Shown: piece by piece, positions 5,859 through 10,074 of the stretch | Numbering within the stretch: the first letter of the stretch is position 1 | Layout: the number at the start of each line of letters is the position of its first letter | Translations under genes and position numbers: made by a program | From: JAFGOG01 sp034429215 | Lineage (GTDB): Bacteria; Chloroflexota; Anaerolineae; JAAYZQ01 | NCBI GenBank assembly: GCA_034429215.1 | Contig: DAOUGI010000087.1 | Span: 1-10,074, forward strand | Direction: 5' to 3' | Length of the DNA stretch: 10,074 bases | The notes under the pieces: generated by a model | Told to the model about the DNA's origin: nothing | What the model saw: only the letters and a program-made list of their open reading frames with translations | Databases searched by the model: none

Positions 5859-6734
5859 ATGAGCAGAAACTATATAAAGTACGTAGCGGCGCTGCTGCTT
5901 TTCGGCTCAAACGGGATCGTGGCAAGCTATATCCTGCTCAGCAGCTATGAAATCGTCTTTCTGAGAACGCTGATCGGCAGCCTGTTCCTGCTCGCCGTTT
6001 TTGCCCTGACCAGGGGCCGATTTCGGGCGCTGCACAACAAAAAGCACCTGCTCTGCCTGATCATCTCGGGCACGGCAATGGGCGCGAGCTGGATGTTCCT
6101 GTACGAAGGGTACCAACAAATAGGCGTCAGCCTGGCCACCCTCGCCTATTACTGCGGCCCGGTCATCGTCATGGCCCTGGCCCCGTTGATATTCCGGGAA
6201 AAAATGACGCCCGCCAAAATCCTCGGATTCCTCGCCGTTCTCGCCGGCATGTTCCTCGTCAACCGCCACGCACTGATGCAGGGCGGATCGTTGTGGGGCC
6301 TGTTTTGCGGAGTGATGGCGGCGGTCATGTACGCCTTTATGGTGATTTTCAACAAAAAGGCGGCCAGCATCACCGGGCTCGAAAACTCGGTGTGGCAGCT
6401 CGCGGCCAGCTTTATGACCGTGGCGATATTTACGGCGATCAAGCAGGGCGTTGCGATTCCCGTTACTTCCGAGAGCCTGTTCCCCGTTTTGTTGTTGGGC
6501 ATCGTCAACACCGGGATCGGATGCTACCTTTATTTCTCGTCCATCCAGCAGCTTCCGGCCCAGTCTGTGGCCATCTGCGGCTACCTGGAACCGCTTTCGG
6601 CCCTGGTTTTTTCGGCGGCCATTTTGCAGGAGCGCTTGACCCTCGTGCAGGTGGCCGGCGCGGCGCTGATCCTGGGAGGCGCTGCATTCGGAGAATTTTT
6701 CAGGCGCAAGCAGGCGCCCGGTTTGCCGGCATAA
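5859..6734 (+). CDS. EamA/DMT-superfamily transporter
   Basis: The 291-aa protein has about ten hydrophobic helices arranged as two EamA halves (roughly residues 5-135 and 145-283), the usual size for this family of metabolite exporters. Landmarks are the first-half ending FREKMTPAKILGFLAVLAGMFLV (113-134) and the second-half ending YLEPLSALVFSAAILQERL (242-260) followed by GAALILGGA. The substrate (an amino acid, sugar or other small molecule) cannot be predicted. The ATG at 5859 has no good ribosome-binding site nearby. The only purine-rich stretch, TAGGGGGA (5835-5842), is about 16 nt upstream, and no clear promoter is visible in 5803-5858. Base use differs from the neighbours: more A/T at third positions, ATA and AGA codons, and A-runs such as the one around 6200. 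The gene lies between a terminator and the next promoter, so it is transcribed alone. This looks like an acquired gene (inference). Confidence 0.9.
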   Translation: MSRNYIKYVAALLLFGSNGIVASYILLSSYEIVFLRTLIGSLFLLAVFALTRGRFRALHNKKHLLCLIISGTAMGASWMFLYEGYQQIGVSLATLAYYCGPVIVMALAPLIFREKMTPAKILGFLAVLAGMFLVNRHALMQGGSLWGLFCGVMAAVMYAFMVIFNKKAASITGLENSVWQLAASFMTVAIFTAIKQGVAIPVTSESLFPVLLLGIVNTGIGCYLYFSSIQQLPAQSVAICGYLEPLSALVFSAAILQERLTLVQVAGAALILGGAAFGEFFRRKQAPGLPA

Positions 6735-6753
6735 AGCAATCGGATCCACGGGA

Positions 6754-6782
6754 TTTGCCTTTTTCCCGATCCCTGCTACAAT
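6754..6782 (+). promoter_or_regulatory. Promoter for the ATPase/ABC-exporter pair
   Basis: A -35 box TTTGCC (6754-6759) and a -10 box TACAAT (6777-6782) are 17 bp apart, with TGC before the -10 (extended -10). The -35 is the same TTTGCC as at 2415-2420. The predicted start near 6789 leaves a leader of about 34 nt, with a small ATAAG-CTG-CTTAT dyad (6787-6799) at its head and the ribosome-binding site GGAGGT (6814-6819) before the ATG at 6823. Confidence 0.75.
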
Positions 6783-6822
6783 CCCCATAAGCTGCTTATC
6801 AGAATTTTCTTATGGAGGTTCC

Positions 6823-8253
6823 ATGGCCCGTTTCGTCGATCGCCAGCGCGAGTTCGAAGAGCTTGACCAGGTCCTGCGCGAGCCGGGCGCCCATTTCGTG
6901 GTCGTCTACGGCCGCCGCCGGGTGGGCAAGACCACCCTGCTGCTCAACTGGGTGCAGCGCAGCGGCGCCCCCTACCTGTACTGGGTGGCCCGCCGCGAGA
7001 CCGCCGACGCCGCCCGCCACAGCCTGGCCCGCGCCCTGTGGCGGTGGGCCTACCCCGACCTGCCCGACCCCGAGCCGCCCCGCTTTGACTCGTGGGCGCT
7101 GCTGTTCGAGCAGATGGCCCGCATGGTGGCCGACCGGCCGCTCATCCTCGTCTTTGACGAGTTCCCCTACGCCGTCGAGTCGGACCCGTCGCTGCCGTCG
7201 CACCTCCAGGCGGCCTGGGACCACCTGCTCAAGGACAAGCCGCTGACCCTCATCCTGTCCGGCTCGCACATCGGCATGATGGTCGACCTGCTGAGCTACC
7301 AGGCGCCGCTGTACGGGCGGATCACCGCCCAACTGCCGGTGGACCCGCTGCCCTACGCGGCGCTGGCCGATTTCTTTCCGCGCTATTCGGCCGCCGAGCG
7401 GGTGGCCGCCTACGCCGTGCTGGGCGGCGTGCCGGCCTACCTGGAGCGGTTCGACGACGGCCAGAGCCTCAGCGCCAACATCCGCCGCCACCTCTTTCGC
7501 CGCGCCGGCATGTTCCGCAGCGAGCCGCTAGTGCTGATCGGCGACCTGGTCCGCGAGACGCGCACCTACGAGGCGATCCTGCGCGCCATCGCCACCGGCC
7601 GCCACACCCCGGCCGAGATCGCCGCCGTCACCGGGCTGACCTCGTCGAACCTGTCGCCCTACCTGGCCCGGCTGCGCGAGCTGGGGCTGATCGAGCGGCG
7701 CATCCCGGCCACCATCCCGCCCGACCAGCGGCGGACGACCACCCGCAGCCGCTACCACCTGCGCGATTCCTACCTGCGCTTCTATTTCCGCTTTGTCGAG
7801 CCCAACCTCGAGCTGGTCGAGCTGGACCTGACCGACGTGCTGTGGGAGCGGATCAGCGAGCAGTTCCGCGCCTTTGTGGGGATGACCGCTTTCGAAGAGC
7901 TGTGCCGCGAGTGGCTGCTGGTGCAGGCGCGGGCCAGGGCGCTGCCCCTGTCGCCCGAGATCGTCGGCAGCCACTGGGCGCCCAACGCCCAGGTCGACGT
8001 GGTGGCCCTCAACTGGCGCGACAAGGCGATCCTGCTGGGCGAGTGCAAGTGGGGCGTCGAGCCGGTCGGCCGCGGGGTGATCCGCGAGCTGGTGGCCAAG
8101 GCCCCCCTGGCCGTCCCCGGCGAGGGCTGGCAGGTCCATTACGCCTTTTTCGCCCGGGCCGGCTTTACCAGCGCCGCCCGCGCCGAAGCGGCCCCCGTCA
8201 ACGCGCTACTGGTCGACCTGGAGCAGATCGACGCGGGGCTGCGGGGGGCGTAA
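6823..8253 (+). CDS. Archaeal-type P-loop ATPase with C-terminal DUF234/PD-(D/E)XK-like domain
   Basis: The 476-aa protein begins FVDRQREFEEL, the usual opening of the ATPase_2 (archaeal ATPase, STAND-related) family. Walker A is GRRRVGKT (30-37), Walker B LILVFDEF (107-114), and a sensor-like LSGSH is at 145-149. Residues 246-295 form a winged-helix segment (TPAEIAAVTGLTSSNLSPYLARLRELGLIERR), followed by the RYHLRDSYLRFYFRF motif (310-324) that marks the join to DUF234. The C-terminal part has E359/E360, then VDVVALN (D392) and ILLGECKW (E407, K409), matching the D-x(n)-E-x-K core of PD-(D/E)XK nuclease folds. Members are widespread in archaea and some bacteria and their role is largely unknown; DNA binding and NTP hydrolysis are predicted. 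GGAGGT 4 nt upstream supports the ATG at 6823. It is probably co-transcribed with the ABC exporter 52 bp downstream. Confidence 0.9.
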   Translation: MARFVDRQREFEELDQVLREPGAHFVVVYGRRRVGKTTLLLNWVQRSGAPYLYWVARRETADAARHSLARALWRWAYPDLPDPEPPRFDSWALLFEQMARMVADRPLILVFDEFPYAVESDPSLPSHLQAAWDHLLKDKPLTLILSGSHIGMMVDLLSYQAPLYGRITAQLPVDPLPYAALADFFPRYSAAERVAAYAVLGGVPAYLERFDDGQSLSANIRRHLFRRAGMFRSEPLVLIGDLVRETRTYEAILRAIATGRHTPAEIAAVTGLTSSNLSPYLARLRELGLIERRIPATIPPDQRRTTTRSRYHLRDSYLRFYFRFVEPNLELVELDLTDVLWERISEQFRAFVGMTAFEELCREWLLVQARARALPLSPEIVGSHWAPNAQVDVVALNWRDKAILLGECKWGVEPVGRGVIRELVAKAPLAVPGEGWQVHYAFFARAGFTSAARAEAAPVNALLVDLEQIDAGLRGA

Positions 8254-8256
8254 CGC

Positions 8257-8289
8257 AGGTGCGTTGCACCTCGGAGGTGCAACGCACCT
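8257..8289. repeat. Nested palindrome between the ATPase and ABC-exporter genes
   Basis: AGGTGCGTTGCACCT (8257-8271), CGG, AGGTGCAACGCACCT (8275-8289): a perfect 15-bp stem with a 3-nt loop. Each arm is itself an inverted repeat (AGGTGC-GTT-GCACCT and AGGTGC-AAC-GCACCT), so the RNA could form either one long hairpin or two small 6-bp ones. It starts 3 bp after the ATPase stop and ends just before the ribosome-binding site AAGGAAGG (8291-8298) of the next gene. There is no T-run. It may act as an attenuator or RNA processing site, or be a dispersed palindromic element. Confidence 0.8.
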
Positions 8290-8305
8290 TAAGGAAGGTA
8301 AAACC

Positions 8306-10074
8306 ATGCATGGTGGAGGCTGGCACAGTTTCATCCAATACGACGAATCGAAGGGCAAGGCCCAGGTCAGCCGCAGGCTGCTGGCCCGGGTGATGGGCTA
8401 TGCCCGGCCCTACTGGCGGTCGCTGGCGTTGATGATGCTGGCCATCGCCGTCACCGCCCTGATCGGGCTGATCCCGCCGCTGCTGTACCGCGACCTGATC
8501 GACAACGTCCTGGTCAACCGCGACGCCTCGCGGCTCAACTGGCTGGCCCTGGGCATGATCGGCATCCCGGTCGTCAGCGGGCTGATCGGCGTCGGCCAGC
8601 GCTACCTCAGCGCCCGCATCGGCGAAGGGGTCATCTGCGACCTGCGCCAGACGATGTACAACCACTTGCAGCGCATGTCGCTCCGCTTTTTCACCAACAC
8701 CAAGTCGGGCGAGATCGTGTCGCGCTTTAACAACGACGTGGTCGGCGCCCAGAGCGCCGTCACCGGCACGCTGCCCGACATTGTCACCAACGGCATCACC
8801 CTCATCTCTACCCTGGCGGTGATGATCTCGATCGAATGGCGGCTGGCCCTGCTGTCGGTGGCGGTCCTGCCCCTGTTTCTGCTGCCCTCCCGCCGGGTGG
8901 GGACCATCCTGCGCCGCATCCGCCGCCAGGCGATGGAGTACAACGCGGCCATGAGCAACATCATCACCGAGACGCTGGGGATCAACGGGGCGCTGCTGGT
9001 CAAGACCTTTGGCCGCCAGCGCCAGGAGACCGACCGCTTTCGCCAGGCCACCCACCACGTGCGCGACACCGGGGTGCGCCAGGCGCTGGTGGGGCGGTGG
9101 TTCTTCCTGGGGCTGGGCATCGCCGGCGCCATCGGCACGGCGCTGATCTACTGGGTGGGCGGCCACCTGGTGCTGAGCGAGGCGATCACGGTGGGCACCA
9201 TCGTCGCCTTTGTGGCCTACCTCAACCGGCTGTACGGGCCGATCTCGGCCCTGTCCAACGTGCAGGTCGAGTTCGCCCAGTCGATGGTCAGCTTTGAGCG
9301 GGTGTTCGAGTACCTCGACCTGCCGGTGGAGATCGCCGACCGGCCCGGCGCGATCGACCTGGCCCAGGTGGACGGCCACGTCCGCTTCGAGGAGGTGTCG
9401 TTCAGCTACCTGGCCGAGGACGAGACGCCCGACGACCCGACCGGCGACGACAAACCGAAGCTGGCCGGGGGCATCATCACCACCCGGCGCTGGGCGCTGC
9501 GCGACCTGACCTTCGACATCCCGACCGGCAACCTGACCGCGCTGGTGGGCCCCAGCGGGGCGGGCAAGACGACCGTCACCTACATGCTGCCCCGGCTGTA
9601 CGACCCCACCGAGGGGCGGATCACCCTCGACGGCCGCGACCTGCGCGACGTGACCCAGGAGTCGCTGGCCCAGCACATCGGCATGGTGACCCAGGAGACC
9701 TACCTGTTCCACGACACGGTCCGGGCCAACCTGCTGTACGCCCGCCCCGACGCGACCCAGGAGGAGCTGGACGCGGCCTGCCGGGCGGCCAACATCTACG
9801 AGTTTATCGCCGATCTGCCCGACGGCTATGACACGGTGGTCGGCGAGCGGGGCTACCGCCTGAGCGGCGGCGAAAAGCAGCGGCTGGCCATCGCCCGGGT
9901 GATCCTCAAGGACCCGTCGCTGCTGATCCTCGACGAGGCGACGTCGAGCCTCGACTCGCAGAACGAGGCGCTGATCCAGGCCGCGCTGGAGCCGCTGCTG
10001 TCGGGCCGGACCAGCCTGGTGATCGCCCACCGCCTGTCGACGATCCTGGCCGCCGACCAGATCCTGGTCCTGGA
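8306..10074 (+). CDS. ABC exporter half-transporter, type IV fold (partial, 3' end outside window)
   Basis: The frame is open from the ATG at 8306, preceded by AAGGAAGG, to the end of the window (589 codons plus two bases). Residues about 38-335 are the six-helix transmembrane domain, with coupling-helix-type segments such as RFFTNTKSGEIVSRFNNDV (127-145), the classical ABCB/MsbA signature region. The nucleotide-binding domain has the A-loop Y368, Walker A GPSGAGKT (415-422), Q-loop Q463, signature LSGGEKQR (519-526), Walker B LLILDEA (539-545) with D-loop SSLD, and H-loop H575. All catalytic residues are present. Only the last few tens of residues should be missing. An acidic insertion (about 371-394, EDETPDDPTGDDK...) splits the A-loop from the first strand pair and is longer than usual. 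It probably works as a homodimer, or as a heterodimer with a product encoded beyond the window, exporting a lipid, peptide or drug; the substrate is unknown. Confidence 0.95.
   Translation, partial: MHGGGWHSFIQYDESKGKAQVSRRLLARVMGYARPYWRSLALMMLAIAVTALIGLIPPLLYRDLIDNVLVNRDASRLNWLALGMIGIPVVSGLIGVGQRYLSARIGEGVICDLRQTMYNHLQRMSLRFFTNTKSGEIVSRFNNDVVGAQSAVTGTLPDIVTNGITLISTLAVMISIEWRLALLSVAVLPLFLLPSRRVGTILRRIRRQAMEYNAAMSNIITETLGINGALLVKTFGRQRQETDRFRQATHHVRDTGVRQALVGRWFFLGLGIAGAIGTALIYWVGGHLVLSEAITVGTIVAFVAYLNRLYGPISALSNVQVEFAQSMVSFERVFEYLDLPVEIADRPGAIDLAQVDGHVRFEEVSFSYLAEDETPDDPTGDDKPKLAGGIITTRRWALRDLTFDIPTGNLTALVGPSGAGKTTVTYMLPRLYDPTEGRITLDGRDLRDVTQESLAQHIGMVTQETYLFHDTVRANLLYARPDATQEELDAACRAANIYEFIADLPDGYDTVVGERGYRLSGGEKQRLAIARVILKDPSLLILDEATSSLDSQNEALIQAALEPLLSGRTSLVIAHRLSTILAADQILVL

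Noticed and set aside
5847..5859. TGC-AAGAAT just before the EamA start as an extended -10 for a leaderless transcript
   Set aside because: It is a poor -10 match with no -35 at the right distance. It is too weak to call as a promoter.
2560..5925. A 1121-codon open frame on the minus strand opposite the large secreted protein
   Set aside because: It is a by-product of GC-rich codon use: the plus-strand gene rarely uses codons whose complement is a stop. The product is a low-complexity G/R/V/H-rich sequence with no domain, promoter or ribosome-binding site, whereas the plus-strand protein has a signal peptide and clear domains.
8198..10030. A 610-codon open frame on the minus strand opposite the ABC exporter
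   Set aside because: The plus strand encodes a complete set of ABC motifs, and the minus-strand product is compositionally biased (Q, H, D, G, R). It is a shadow frame.
1..10074. CRISPR array, tRNA, rRNA, insertion sequence or attachment site
   Set aside because: No regularly spaced direct repeats, cloverleaf sequences, transposase-like frames or terminal inverted repeats with target duplications were seen on either strand.

Overview
The window looks like chromosomal DNA of a GC-rich bacterium, most probably a Chloroflexota (Anaerolineae/Ardenticatenia-like) member. The main clue is that two secreted proteins end in the same short tail (YRIYLPFVIRGG at 139-174 and YRLYLPVVVWNP at 5713-5748), a C-terminal style I associate with that phylum. 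Strong GC bias at third codon positions and long intergenic hairpins fit, but do not prove, the assignment. No rRNA, tRNA, CRISPR array, transposase or phage gene is visible.

Left part (1-1348): the 3' end of a secreted repeat protein, a perfect 13-bp hairpin, then a strong promoter driving a small cluster. The cluster holds two paralogous three-helix membrane proteins (108 and 113 aa) separated by a 65-aa antitoxin-like ORF that sits almost exactly between the two repeat units. A perfect 11-bp hairpin closes the cluster and faces a convergent gene.

Middle part (1349-5802): a divergent pair. On the minus strand lies an exported alpha/beta hydrolase with a complete Ser-Asp-His triad and an ambiguous, possibly CTG, start. 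On the plus strand lies a 1087-aa secreted multidomain protein (signal peptide, probable propeller-like N-terminal half, carboxypeptidase-regulatory-like domain, jelly-roll/MAM-like domain, two FN3-like repeats, shared tail). Each has its own promoter in the region between them, and the plus-strand gene ends at a textbook 15-bp terminator.

Right part (5803-10074): a stand-alone EamA/DMT-type transporter of visibly different base and codon composition, which suggests transfer. It is followed by a new promoter driving an archaeal-type (ATPase_2/DUF234) ATPase with a C-terminal PD-(D/E)XK-like motif, then, after a nested palindrome, an ABC exporter half-transporter that runs off the right edge.

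The four promoters that can be read all carry an extended -10 (TGN directly before TATAAT or TACAAT), so the housekeeping sigma factor of this organism seems to favour that form. I see no strong case for a complete new defence or biosynthetic system. The points most worth following up are the duplicated small-membrane-protein/orphan-antitoxin cluster, the shared C-terminal tail, the ATPase-nuclease gene and the nested palindrome at 8257-8289.
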